Origin: Streptomyces adelaidensis
GTDB lineage: Bacteria; Actinomycetota; Actinomycetes; Streptomycetales; Streptomycetaceae
NCBI RefSeq assembly: GCF_016598475.1
Contig: NZ_JAEMUX010000034.1
Coordinates: 19,342-83,341, forward strand
Reading direction: 5' to 3'
DNA: 64,000 nucleotides
This document shows, piece after piece, positions 24,366-32,649 of this stretch; position 1 is the first letter of the stretch, and every line of letters starts with the position of its first letter. The notes under the pieces were generated by a model, which saw only the letters and a list, made by a program, of their open reading frames with translations, searched no databases and was not told the origin of the DNA. Position numbers and translations under genes: made by a program.

Positions 24366-26294
24366 ATGTACACGAACACAGCACCGACCGACCCCAAAAA
24401 TCCGACCGGTCCCCAAAACCTGTTCCTGCGTGAGGACACCGAGATCCAGGGCGATGTGCTCGCCGGGTTCAAGAAGGACCACATGCAGCTGGTCTTCCTC
24501 CGGTTCGAGGACCAGCAGTTGACGCGTACGTGGCTGAAACAACTCCGGCCGCTCATCGCCACCACCGGTCAGGTGGCGAAGTTCAACAGGGAGTTCTCCC
24601 GGGCCCGCTCGTACTCAGGTGGCGACGACCCGCAGAATTTGAACGCGCTGTGGTACGGCATCAGCTTCACCTTCGCCGGTCTGCAGTTCCTCACCGGCAA
24701 CAACCCGCTCCCCGGCATCGACAACAACAGCACCGACGGACCGCTGAAGGCCTTCGCGGAAGGGCCGGCCAAGCGCGCGGCGCAGCTGGGTGACACAGGG
24801 CAGAACGCTCCCCAGAACTGGCTCTTCGGCAACTTCGGCGGCGGCAGCGTCCACGCGGTGCTCACCGTCGCCGCCGACCAGCCGCACGTGCTGCGGGCCA
24901 CCCTGGGAGACGTACGCCAGGACCTCGCCCGCGCCAAGATCGTGACCGTCTACGAGCAGGACGGCGCCACCCTCGAAGGCCCCCGCCGGGGTCGGGAGCA
25001 CTTCGGTTTCAAGGACGGCGTCAGCGAGCCCGCGATCAAGTACCTCGACGAGCCCGACCCCAAGAACGCGGTCTACGAGAAGGGCCACCCCGGCACCATC
25101 CTGATCAACCCCGGTGAGTTCGTCGTAGGGCTGGAGCGGGAGCGCCCGCACCCCCTGCCGTACCCGGAGTGGGCGCATAAGGGCTCCTTCCAGGTGGTGC
25201 GCCGACTGGCCCAGGACGTCCCCGGCTGGTGGGCCGGCGTGGCCGCCCAGCTGAAGGTGCTGAAGGAGGCGAAGGCCGCGCCCCAGGAGGCGACGACCGA
25301 GTGGCTGGCGGCCCGGCTCGTCGGACGCTGGCGCACCGGGACCCCCGTGGCGAAGTGTCCGCACGCCGACATGTCGTACAACGCGGAGGCGTCGAACGAC
25401 AACCTGATCTCGTTCAGGGACGACCCCGACGGAAAGGTCACCCCGCTCTGGTCCCATCTGCGCAAGACCAATCCCAGGGACGGCTTCAAGGACCCGAGGA
25501 CCGGCCAGTTCGTCGAGGACACGAAGTTCAACCACCGCCGGATCATGCGCCGCGGCATTCCGTACGGGCTGCCGTTCGACCCGTCGGCCTCGGCCCTCAA
25601 CGGCCCGGACGGGCCCCGGGGTCTGGTCTTCGTCTCCTACCAGGCCGACCTCTACCGGCAGTTCGAGTTCATCCAGCGGGACTGGATGAACGACGAGACG
25701 TTCCCCAGGCCCAACCCCAACACCCACCACGAGCAGATCGACCCCGGCCCGCACCCCGCCGGCTCCGACACCGTGGCGGGCGAGGAGACGGTGGTGTCCT
25801 GGGAACGCCCGGACGGCCAGGGTGAGCCGGTCCCGCTGAGCTTCTCCCAGTTCGTACGGACCGAGGGAGCGGTGTACGCCTTCATGCCGTCGATCTCGGT
25901 CATCGACCAGCTGGCAGAGGGCCGGATGAACACCAACATGGTGGTCCACGGGAACACGGTGTTCACCTCCGACAGCTTCGACAACACCGAGCGGGACACC
26001 GTCGACTCGGGCACGGTGCGGCTCTTCCTGACGGAGAAGGGCGACCTTCAGGTCATCGGCAGCGGGGACAACAAGGTCCGCTGGTCGGCGAAGACCTCCG
26101 CCGGCCCGAAGGCGCAGGCGTGGTTCAAGGACGGGGAGCTCTTCGTCATCGATCCGCAGAACAGGGACAAGAAGCTCTTCAGTTCCGGCACCGCGGGCAA
26201 CGCGGAGGCCAAGCTCGTCGTCCAGGCCGACGGGAACGTGGTGATCTACAACAAGGACAAGGCGATCTGGCACACCGACACCGTCGGCCGCTGA
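24366..26294 (+). CDS. DyP-type heme peroxidase fused to a bulb-lectin domain
   Basis: 642 residues. Residues about 20-515 form a dye-decolorising peroxidase: GFKDG at 214-218 with the distal catalytic Asp217, SHLRKTNPR with the probable heme ligand His364, and RRGIPYG at 395-401. Residues about 525-640 form a beta-prism II (B-lectin) domain whose mannose-binding signature QADGNVVIY is at 620-628. Typical DyPs end near 310-500 residues, so the lectin is an extra module. No signal peptide is visible. GGAGGA lies 10 bp before the ATG. Divergence from the peroxide-making GlxA suggests that the two work together on glycans or phenolics. Confidence 0.85.
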   Translation: MYTNTAPTDPKNPTGPQNLFLREDTEIQGDVLAGFKKDHMQLVFLRFEDQQLTRTWLKQLRPLIATTGQVAKFNREFSRARSYSGGDDPQNLNALWYGISFTFAGLQFLTGNNPLPGIDNNSTDGPLKAFAEGPAKRAAQLGDTGQNAPQNWLFGNFGGGSVHAVLTVAADQPHVLRATLGDVRQDLARAKIVTVYEQDGATLEGPRRGREHFGFKDGVSEPAIKYLDEPDPKNAVYEKGHPGTILINPGEFVVGLERERPHPLPYPEWAHKGSFQVVRRLAQDVPGWWAGVAAQLKVLKEAKAAPQEATTEWLAARLVGRWRTGTPVAKCPHADMSYNAEASNDNLISFRDDPDGKVTPLWSHLRKTNPRDGFKDPRTGQFVEDTKFNHRRIMRRGIPYGLPFDPSASALNGPDGPRGLVFVSYQADLYRQFEFIQRDWMNDETFPRPNPNTHHEQIDPGPHPAGSDTVAGEETVVSWERPDGQGEPVPLSFSQFVRTEGAVYAFMPSISVIDQLAEGRMNTNMVVHGNTVFTSDSFDNTERDTVDSGTVRLFLTEKGDLQVIGSGDNKVRWSAKTSAGPKAQAWFKDGELFVIDPQNRDKKLFSSGTAGNAEAKLVVQADGNVVIYNKDKAIWHTDTVGR

Positions 26295-26318
26295 CGCCTT
26301 CCTCCACACCGGTCGTCC

Positions 26319-26352
26319 GACACCGCCCGCCCCACGTGGGGCGGGCGGTGTC
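26319..26352. terminator. bidirectional terminator, 17-bp stem
   Basis: A perfect 34-bp palindrome with no unpaired loop bases between the DyP gene and the convergent methyltransferase. Its right end reaches into the methyltransferase stop codon. Confidence 0.78.
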
Positions 26353-27091
26353 AGTCCGCGGGGCCGAGCAGACAGCAGTGCTGCCGCTCCGGCGCCGCCG
26401 GGGGCCGTACCTCGGCGGCCGGGAACAGCGACCTGGTGTGGTCAGGGCTCCACAGGACGTCGTACCGTCCGCACGGGCCGTTCGGGACATGCTCGTCGAG
26501 CAGCAGGGTGTCGTCCACGACCGTGCACCTGGGCGCCTTGCCCGCCCGCTCGACGACGGGCTCCAAGTGCGCCGGCACCGGGGGCGGCTCCGCCGTGTTC
26601 CCCAGGGAACGGCTGCTCAGCCGCCACCGCACATTGGACTTCTGCCCCTCGCCCCGCGGCGCCCATCCCGGGGCGATGAAGGTGAACGCGAGCAGGCCGT
26701 CGTCGGTCAGCATCGACCGCAGCGCACGCACCAGTTCAACCGTCTCGTCGTCCGGTGTGTGGGTGAAGACGGAGTACGCGAGTACGTAGTCGAAACGCGT
26801 CCCCAGGTCGGGCAGCGCGAGCCCGGGGATGCCCGCGGGGTTGAACTGCGGGTTGTACCGGTCGTAGCGGACCCAGTGCGCTTCCGGCCTGCGTCGCCTG
26901 CCCTCCTCGATCGCGTCCCGCGCCACGTCCACACACCAGTAGAGCGACGGCTGGATCCGTCCCGCGGCCTCTTCCAGGAGCACACCGACGTTCCCGCCGA
27001 AGTCCAGCACTGTGCGCCCGGACCAGTCCGGATGACCGAGCTGGGTGTCGAAGTAGGCGAACTGGCCCTTCTTCGTGGAAGTGAAGGACAT
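26351..27091 (-). CDS. class I SAM-dependent methyltransferase
   Basis: 246 residues. Motif I is VLDFGGNVGVL, then CVDVARDA (acidic residue at the end of strand 2) and YVLAYSVFTH with a late LLAFTFIAPG, the standard Rossmann methyltransferase order. It is the last gene of the eight-gene minus-strand operon, 6 bp behind the P450. It probably performs O- or N-methylation of the operon's product. Acceptor cannot be predicted. Confidence 0.8.
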   Translation of the reverse strand: MSFTSTKKGQFAYFDTQLGHPDWSGRTVLDFGGNVGVLLEEAAGRIQPSLYWCVDVARDAIEEGRRRRPEAHWVRYDRYNPQFNPAGIPGLALPDLGTRFDYVLAYSVFTHTPDDETVELVRALRSMLTDDGLLAFTFIAPGWAPRGEGQKSNVRWRLSSRSLGNTAEPPPVPAHLEPVVERAGKAPRCTVVDDTLLLDEHVPNGPCGRYDVLWSPDHTRSLFPAAEVRPPAAPERQHCCLLGPAD

Positions 27092-27097
27092 GGGCGC

Positions 27098-28297
27098 TCA
27101 CCAGGTGACGGGGAGAGCGGCGAGCGACTGCAGGCGGCGGTGTTCCTTCCAGTCGGCGGACGCCTCGGGGTCCGCCGGGCGCAGCCCGGGAAAACGGGAC
27201 AGCAGCGAGGTGAGGCCGATCCGCAGCTCCGCCCGCGCCAGATGGGACGCCAGACAGCGGTGGATGCCATGGCCGAAGGCCACATGCGGATTGGGGTCAC
27301 GGCCCAGATCGAGGAGTTCGGGGTCGGCGAAGGCGTCCGGGTCGTGGTTGGCGGAGTTGAGGGAGGCCACGACGGACTCTCCGGCGCGGACGGTGACCCC
27401 GGCGAGGTCGACGTCCTCGGTGGCCACCCGGATCTGACCGTCCCGCAGCACCAGGTGGTAGCGCAGGAGTTCCTCCACCGCGCTCTGGACCAGCGCCGGG
27501 TCGTCCCTCAGCCCGGCGAGGTCGGTGGGCCGGTGCAGCAGCGTGCGCAGGGCGGCGGCCAGGGCGCTGGTCACCACCGTATGGCCCGCGAAGAGCAGAC
27601 TGACGCCCATCCCGGTCAGCTCGGCGTCGGAGAGCGCGCCCCGCTCGTCGTGTGCCGTGACCAGGGCGCTGAACAGATCGTCGCCGGGTGCCGCGCGCCG
27701 GGAGTCCGTCAGGGTGGCCAGGTAGTCGCTCATCTCCCGCTGTGCCGCCGTGATCCGCTCCAGAGGGCCTTGGCCGTTCATCCTGTCCACCAGGGCCAGG
27801 ATCAGGTCGCTGTCCTCGACCGGAACACCCAGCCAGACGCAGATCACGGCCATGGGCAGGGGGCGGGCGAAGTCGGCCACCAGGTCGGCGGGCGGGCCGG
27901 TCTCGGCCATGTCGCCGAGCAGCCCGTCCGTGATGCTCTGGATCAGCGGCAGCGAGCGCTGGACCTGCCGGGCCCTGAACTCCGGCATGACCAGCCGGCG
28001 CAGCCGGGCGTGGTCGGGCGGCTCGGTGTCCCGCAGGAGGGAGACGTCGGGCGGGAACGGGGTGGTGAACAGCCGGGGGGCGTCGGGCGCGGTGTTGGCC
28101 GTCACGCTGAACCGCCGGTCGCGGAGCACCCGGCGTACGTCCTCGTACCGGGTCACCAGCCACACCTCGTGTCCGCTGGCGATGACCACTCTGGTCGCCG
28201 GTTCGTTCTCGCGCAGCCAGGCCAGCCTCTCGAACACCTCGGAGTGGACACGGGTGTCGAAGGGGAAGGCGAAGGGCCGGTGGTCCGGGACGGGCAT
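27098..28297 (-). CDS. cytochrome P450 with altered I-helix
   Basis: 399 residues with heme loop FGHGIHRCLAS (Cys348) and K-helix EELLR. The I-helix reads AGHTVVT (237-243): the usual acid-alcohol pair of AGHETT is replaced by Thr240-Val241. Such P450s often use the substrate for proton delivery or catalyse reactions other than simple hydroxylation. No ferredoxin gene is adjacent. It lies 21 bp downstream of the flavin monooxygenase gene in a biosynthetic operon. Confidence 0.87.
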   Translation of the reverse strand: MPVPDHRPFAFPFDTRVHSEVFERLAWLRENEPATRVVIASGHEVWLVTRYEDVRRVLRDRRFSVTANTAPDAPRLFTTPFPPDVSLLRDTEPPDHARLRRLVMPEFRARQVQRSLPLIQSITDGLLGDMAETGPPADLVADFARPLPMAVICVWLGVPVEDSDLILALVDRMNGQGPLERITAAQREMSDYLATLTDSRRAAPGDDLFSALVTAHDERGALSDAELTGMGVSLLFAGHTVVTSALAAALRTLLHRPTDLAGLRDDPALVQSAVEELLRYHLVLRDGQIRVATEDVDLAGVTVRAGESVVASLNSANHDPDAFADPELLDLGRDPNPHVAFGHGIHRCLASHLARAELRIGLTSLLSRFPGLRPADPEASADWKEHRRLQSLAALPVTW

Positions 28298-28318
28298 CGC
28301 GGTCCCTCCTCACTCGAC

Positions 28319-29560
28319 TCAGGGTTTGTGGAAGGACGGGTCGTGGTCCTCGCCGAGCGCGGCGCGGCCGATGGTGGCGAGGATGTGGTCGTCGTTGTCG
28401 TGGCGCTGGTAGAAGGTCAGATCGCGCAGGATCCGTTCGACCGGGCTGGGGCGGACCAGACTGCGGGCGCCGCAGGCACGGATGCAGTGGTGCACGGTCT
28501 CCTCCGCCAGGTGCTCCACGACATGCCGGGCCTTGCTGCCGGCGAGCCCGGCCTCCTCCACCCGGCCCTCGTCCCACAGCGCGGCGACATGGCGCAGCCA
28601 CAGCCGGGCGGTGTCCACGTTGACCGCCATGCTGCCCGCCCGCTGCCGTACGTACGGGTCGGCCCCCTTGCCCTGCTTCCTGAGGTACTCCAGCCCGTAG
28701 GCGCACGCGGCCTGGGCAGCGCCCAGGAAGCTGGAGGCGTAATGGGGGACGAACGCGGCCTGCCACCGCCCGGTGAGATAGCTGCCGGGTGTGCCGAGGA
28801 GATGGTCGCGGGGGATGAACGTGTCGTCGAACCGCACCAGGTGGCTGACCGTCGCGCGCATGCCCACCGGGTCCCACCACGAGCTGTCGACGCTCACCGT
28901 CGGGTCGGACAGCTCGCAGGCGAGCATGAGCAGTCCGCTGCCCGCCGCCCGGCCGTTCGGGGCGGCCTGCGCGTGCCGGGCTCCGCCCGGTCCGGCGGGA
29001 TCGACGAAGAGGATCGCCCACTGGGCGCCCGTGGCACTGGTGGCGAACGCCTTGGTGCCCCGTACGGTCCAACCGCCCTCGACGGGGGTGAGGGTGGTGC
29101 CGAAGCGGCCGGCCTCCCCGGGCTTGGGGGCCCGGGGCTCGCCGCTCCAGGCCACCCATTTCTCCCCCCGCTCGACGACGCCCGTGAACCAGCGCCGCTT
29201 CTGCTCGGGCGTTCCCAGGGCGTCGATGAGCACCAGGGAGTTGGCGTGTCCTTCCCAGCAGCGCGCCAGCGAGAGGTCCGCCGAGGCCAGGGTGGTGGTC
29301 AGCTCCCACAGGGGCAGCGTGTTGCGCTGCTGCGGACCGAAGCCCAGTCCGCCGTACTCGCGCGGCGCGGCGGCCGCCAGCAGACCGGCGGCGAAGAGGT
29401 CGTCGAAGTCCTCGGCGGGGAAGGCCGCCCTGCGGTCGTAGTCGTCGGCGCGGGCGGAGAACGTCTCCGTGGCCAACTTCCGCGCGGTGTCGAGGGCGGC
29501 GCGTTGCCCGGGAACCGGACTGTGCGGCTCGCGGTAGCCGTGCATCAGGTCGCCGGTCAT
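28319..29560 (-). CDS. acyl-CoA dehydrogenase-fold flavin monooxygenase (group D-like)
   Basis: 413 residues from the ATG at 29560, directly after the previous stop; an in-frame GTG at 29578 lacks a ribosome site. The ACAD architecture is clear (AAPREYGGLGFG; helical C-terminus). However, the dehydrogenase glutamate motif is absent and the C-terminus reads LRDLTFYQRHDNDDHILATIG, the ending of DszC/nitrososynthase-like two-component monooxygenases. N- or C-hydroxylation using reduced flavin supplied by a reductase is more likely than acyl-CoA oxidation. The nitroreductase-like gene upstream could be that flavin reductase. Confidence 0.65.
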   Translation of the reverse strand: MTGDLMHGYREPHSPVPGQRAALDTARKLATETFSARADDYDRRAAFPAEDFDDLFAAGLLAAAAPREYGGLGFGPQQRNTLPLWELTTTLASADLSLARCWEGHANSLVLIDALGTPEQKRRWFTGVVERGEKWVAWSGEPRAPKPGEAGRFGTTLTPVEGGWTVRGTKAFATSATGAQWAILFVDPAGPGGARHAQAAPNGRAAGSGLLMLACELSDPTVSVDSSWWDPVGMRATVSHLVRFDDTFIPRDHLLGTPGSYLTGRWQAAFVPHYASSFLGAAQAACAYGLEYLRKQGKGADPYVRQRAGSMAVNVDTARLWLRHVAALWDEGRVEEAGLAGSKARHVVEHLAEETVHHCIRACGARSLVRPSPVERILRDLTFYQRHDNDDHILATIGRAALGEDHDPSFHKP

Positions 29561-29561
29561 G

Positions 29562-29972
29562 TCAGAGGAGCCCTTCACGAGGTTCGGACGGCTGTGCGAG
29601 TCCTGGCCGGTAGTAGTGGGCGCGGTACATCACGGGCGGCACCCGCGGGTCGTCGGGGTGGGCCGTGTGGACGTCGATGGTGAGCAGGCCGCGGTTGAGG
29701 TAGCCGCAGAGGACAGTGTCCAGGGTCCCGAGCCGGCCCTCGGCGAGGAAGCCCACGGCCGGCCCGTCGCCGCCCGCGTCCACCAGGGGCGTGGCCGCGA
29801 GCGTGGTGCGGGTCCCGGCGGCGCCGGGGCCGTCCTCGGCGATACTGAGCGCGAGTCGGCCCTTGTCCGGTCTGGCGTCGACGGACCGGATGCCGGTGGC
29901 CGCGGTGTCGAAGTTGACCCATCCGCCGGTGAGATCGGCCAGGTCGTCCGGGTCGGTCGGCGGTGCCGTCAT
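29562..29972 (-). CDS. small protein, paralogue of the next gene; function unknown
   Basis: 136 residues; the ATG overlaps the preceding stop (ATGA). It starts its core with LTGGWVNFDTAATGI and alternates short hydrophobic strands to the end, suggesting an all-beta calycin-like barrel. The neighbouring 140-residue product shares the same W-N-D opening (LLGDWLNTDRGAV). I do not recognise an experimentally known function. As a tandem pair inside a biosynthetic operon they may form a heterodimer that binds or cyclises the intermediate. Confidence 0.6.
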   Translation of the reverse strand: MTAPPTDPDDLADLTGGWVNFDTAATGIRSVDARPDKGRLALSIAEDGPGAAGTRTTLAATPLVDAGGDGPAVGFLAEGRLGTLDTVLCGYLNRGLLTIDVHTAHPDDPRVPPVMYRAHYYRPGLAQPSEPREGLL

Positions 29973-30391
29973 GTGCCCTCCCGGAAACGGTGGAAGAAGG
30001 AGCGGGTCCACTCGCCGGGGCGCTCGCCGTCGAGGGGGATCCGGGACGCGGTGACCACCAGGATTCCCGTCTTGTGGTAGGCGGAGAGAACCGTGCGGGA
30101 CCCGTCGAGTTCGTAGACGGCGGTGAACGACCAGACGACGGACGGCGCGCCGGGCGCGGTGTGGACGGCCGCCGGTACCTCGCCCCAGTCGCGCGTCCGA
30201 AGCGGCTCGCTGCCGATGGCCCGTACGGAGAGACTCGTTCCGCCGTCGGTGACGGTCAGCCGGAGAGGGCCCTTGGAGACCGCTCCGCGGTCGGTGTTGA
30301 GCCAGTCGCCCAACAGGGCCGAGACATCCGGACGGTCCGGTGGGACCGGCCCGGCCGGGGGCGGCGCGGGGGCCGCCGAGCTGGTGGTCAT
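29969..30391 (-). CDS. small beta-rich protein, paralogue of the previous entry
   Basis: 140 residues. After a proline/alanine-rich N-terminus of about 22 residues comes GDWLNTDRG and, near the middle, RDWGEVPAAV, a pattern I associate with avidin/lipocalin-like actinobacterial proteins of unknown function. GGGAGAG precedes the ATG, which overlaps the stop of the dehydroquinase/shikimate dehydrogenase fusion gene. No catalytic residues can be named. Confidence 0.6.
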   Translation of the reverse strand: MTTSSAAPAPPPAGPVPPDRPDVSALLGDWLNTDRGAVSKGPLRLTVTDGGTSLSVRAIGSEPLRTRDWGEVPAAVHTAPGAPSVVWSFTAVYELDGSRTVLSAYHKTGILVVTASRIPLDGERPGEWTRSFFHRFREGT

Positions 30392-31950
30392 GAGGTGCTC
30401 TCCCTTCCGGAGAGGTTCGCCGTGAGGTCCTGACGGGAGCACAGGGAGCGCAGCGGTAGGCCGGGAGGCATCGGATGGCCGGTCAGCAGCCGGAACTGCT
30501 CCTGGACCTCGATGAGCAGCACCTCCCAGCCGTCGATGCCGAGCAGCCCGCGCACGCGTGCCTCCGCCATCAAAGGGGTGGGCGGATCCCGGTACGCCAT
30601 CTCCAGCACGACGGCGTCGGGGTCGGCCGTCACGACGGGAAAGGGCGGCCGCTCCACCAGCGGTGTGGCCTGGACCAGCACGTCGTAGCCGGTGGCGCTG
30701 AACCCGGACAGCGGCAGGTACGGGACACGCATCCGCTGTGCGGCGTCCCGGCCGCGTGCGTGCCCCCGGTTGACGAGCGTCACCTGAGCCCCGGCGCTCC
30801 GCAGGGCCAGCGCGACCGCCCGCCCGGCGCCGCCGCATCCGACGACGGCCGCCCGAAGTCCCGCCGGGTGGATGCCGTTCCGCGTCAGTGCGTGCAGGGC
30901 GCCGACCGTGTCGGTGGTGTCGGCCCGCCAGAGCCCGTCCTGCCGCCAGATGAGGTTCGCCGCGCCGCACGACAGGGCCGTCGTGCTCGGCACGTCCGCC
31001 AGGTCGAGGGCGGTCTCCTTGTAGGGGGCGGTCACGGTCAGCCCCCGTACGGGCAGTCCGCTCTCCTCCCCGAAGCGGACGGCCGCCCTGAAGAACGGTG
31101 CGAGGGCCGGTGCCGGGAAGGGGAGATACAGCGCGGGCAGACCCAGGGCGCGCAGGGCCGCGTTGTGCAGGCGCGGCGACAGCGAACGTCCGGGGTCGCG
31201 GCCCACGATCCCGTAGAGGCCGCGCAGCCGGGGGAGCTCCGGCAGGCCGTAGTCGGTCATGAGTTGTCCGAGGCTCGGCATGCCGTCCGGGCCCGGCACG
31301 GAGATCCGTCCGAACACCACGGGTGCGCCCAGCCAGGGGGCCAGGATCCGGGTCCAGGTTCCGGCGGTGCCGGACGCGAAGGCGGTCACGTCGTCGCGCC
31401 CGAGGCCGGCCAGCATCAGGGGCGCCGCCGTGCTGTCGTGCTCCTGGTCCAGAGGTCCGGGTCGGGCGGCGAGGAGGTACAGCGCCGCGGGGACGGAGCT
31501 CAGCGAGGCGAGTCGTACCCGCAGGGCGGCGTGGCCGTCGGTGCCCCTCCCGGCCGGGAGCGTCCCGTGCCAGGAGACGCGCCGCCGCCGTGCGGGAACG
31601 GCGGCCAGCAGCTCCGGCCGTGCCAGATCGTGGGGCCATTCGAGATCGACCAGGTCGTAGTGGTCGGCCGCGCGCAGCAGCCGTGTGAGCCGCTCGGCCG
31701 GGCCCGCATCGCAGACGCCGCCGTGTGCCCGGGTGCGCAGACAGTACGTCAGGGTGCCCGGGAAGTGCTTGCGCAGGCGGCCGGGGTCGGGGTCGCCGAC
31801 CAGGTCCGCCCGTACCTCCACGGCCTCGGCGATCCCGTCGAGGTCGCGCAGCCGGGCTCTGCCGAGATCGTCGGGTTCGGTGGCCACGGCCACCAGCCGG
31901 GCCCGGGGCACGGCGCCGGCCTGACCGTCTCTTCCTGAGGTCAGCTCCAC
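30388..31950 (-). CDS. type I dehydroquinase-like / shikimate dehydrogenase fusion
   Basis: 520 residues from a GTG (GGAGGAG 8 bp upstream) overlapping the nitroreductase stop by 10 bp. Residues about 18-235 resemble type I 3-dehydroquinate dehydratase: EVRAD (Glu45, Arg47), TYCLRTRAHGG, SWHGT (His128) and SLGQ (226-229). But the Schiff-base lysine of the KIA motif is Arg146 in RVRLAS, so dehydration by the known mechanism is unlikely. Residues about 245-500 are shikimate dehydrogenase-like: SLSP (256-259), VTAPYK (Lys311), ADTTDTVG (Asp347) and NADP loop GCGGAG (371-376). The arrangement mirrors plant DHD-SDH. It probably reduces or oxidises a shikimate-type ring for a specialised product. 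Confidence 0.78.
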   Translation of the reverse strand: MELTSGRDGQAGAVPRARLVAVATEPDDLGRARLRDLDGIAEAVEVRADLVGDPDPGRLRKHFPGTLTYCLRTRAHGGVCDAGPAERLTRLLRAADHYDLVDLEWPHDLARPELLAAVPARRRRVSWHGTLPAGRGTDGHAALRVRLASLSSVPAALYLLAARPGPLDQEHDSTAAPLMLAGLGRDDVTAFASGTAGTWTRILAPWLGAPVVFGRISVPGPDGMPSLGQLMTDYGLPELPRLRGLYGIVGRDPGRSLSPRLHNAALRALGLPALYLPFPAPALAPFFRAAVRFGEESGLPVRGLTVTAPYKETALDLADVPSTTALSCGAANLIWRQDGLWRADTTDTVGALHALTRNGIHPAGLRAAVVGCGGAGRAVALALRSAGAQVTLVNRGHARGRDAAQRMRVPYLPLSGFSATGYDVLVQATPLVERPPFPVVTADPDAVVLEMAYRDPPTPLMAEARVRGLLGIDGWEVLLIEVQEQFRLLTGHPMPPGLPLRSLCSRQDLTANLSGRESTS

Positions 31951-32642
31951 CGGACGTACTCCTCCAGGCCGGCCCGCCGCGGGACGAACCGGTTGACCGG
32001 GGCCGTCTCGTCGGGGTGACCGACGGCCAGGGTGCAGACGATGATCCGGTCGGCGTCGATGTCCAGCTTCCGGCGGAGGGCGTCCGCGTAACCCGCGACG
32101 CTGAACTGCGGACAGCTGCCGAGCCCTCGGGCGACCAGTCCGAGCATGGTGTTCTGCAGGAAGAGGCCGGTCTCCAGGAAGGTTGCGGGCACCGCGTCGG
32201 CGGGGAGGTGGCAGACAAGGGCGGCCGGCGCGCCGTAGAAGCGCAGGTTGTCGCGGAGATGGGCGCGGCCGGCCGTGGTGTCGTCGGGGGCGTGGCCCTT
32301 GGCGCGCAGCACTCCGGAGAGGGCCGTGCGGGCGCGCTCCGCCGCGGTGTCGTCGAGAGTCGGCGGCCGGTTGGCGTAGTCCGGCCGGGGGGATTCGCCG
32401 CGGTCGAAGGCTTCGCGGAGGGTGCGGGTCAGCGCGTCCAGGGTGGTGCCGGTCACCACGGTCACCCGCCACGGCTGGATATTGCGGCTGGAGGGGGCCT
32501 GCCCTGCGGCGAGGAGCACCTCCGCCAGGACGTCCCGGGGCACGGGCCGGTCGAGAAAGGCCCGCTTGCAGTGCCGGGACGCGATCAGGGACAGGCCGTC
32601 GTACACGGGGTCGGTGTGAGCCGTCACGGGCGCCTCGCTCAT
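31941..32642 (-). CDS. nitroreductase-family FMN protein
   Basis: 233 residues from ATG 32642, 7 bp after the preceding stop. SRHCKRAFLDRPVP and QAPSSRNIQPWRV give the FMN-binding N-terminus, and GLFLQNTMLGLVARGLGSCPQFSVAGY the dimer/flavin helix of NfsB/BluB-like proteins. It could reduce a nitro group, act as enoyl reductase, or supply reduced flavin to the monooxygenase of the operon. These options cannot be separated by sequence. Confidence 0.83.
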   Translation of the reverse strand: MSEAPVTAHTDPVYDGLSLIASRHCKRAFLDRPVPRDVLAEVLLAAGQAPSSRNIQPWRVTVVTGTTLDALTRTLREAFDRGESPRPDYANRPPTLDDTAAERARTALSGVLRAKGHAPDDTTAGRAHLRDNLRFYGAPAALVCHLPADAVPATFLETGLFLQNTMLGLVARGLGSCPQFSVAGYADALRRKLDIDADRIIVCTLAVGHPDETAPVNRFVPRRAGLEEYVRWS

Positions 32643-32649
32643 CCGCGCC

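Noticed and set aside
26120..29683. Very long + strand open frame (about 1,190 codons) opposite the methyltransferase, P450 and monooxygenase genes
   Set aside because: It is antisense to three genes with clear motifs, has no domain of its own, and its Arg/Gly/Pro composition is the usual shadow of GC-rich coding DNA.
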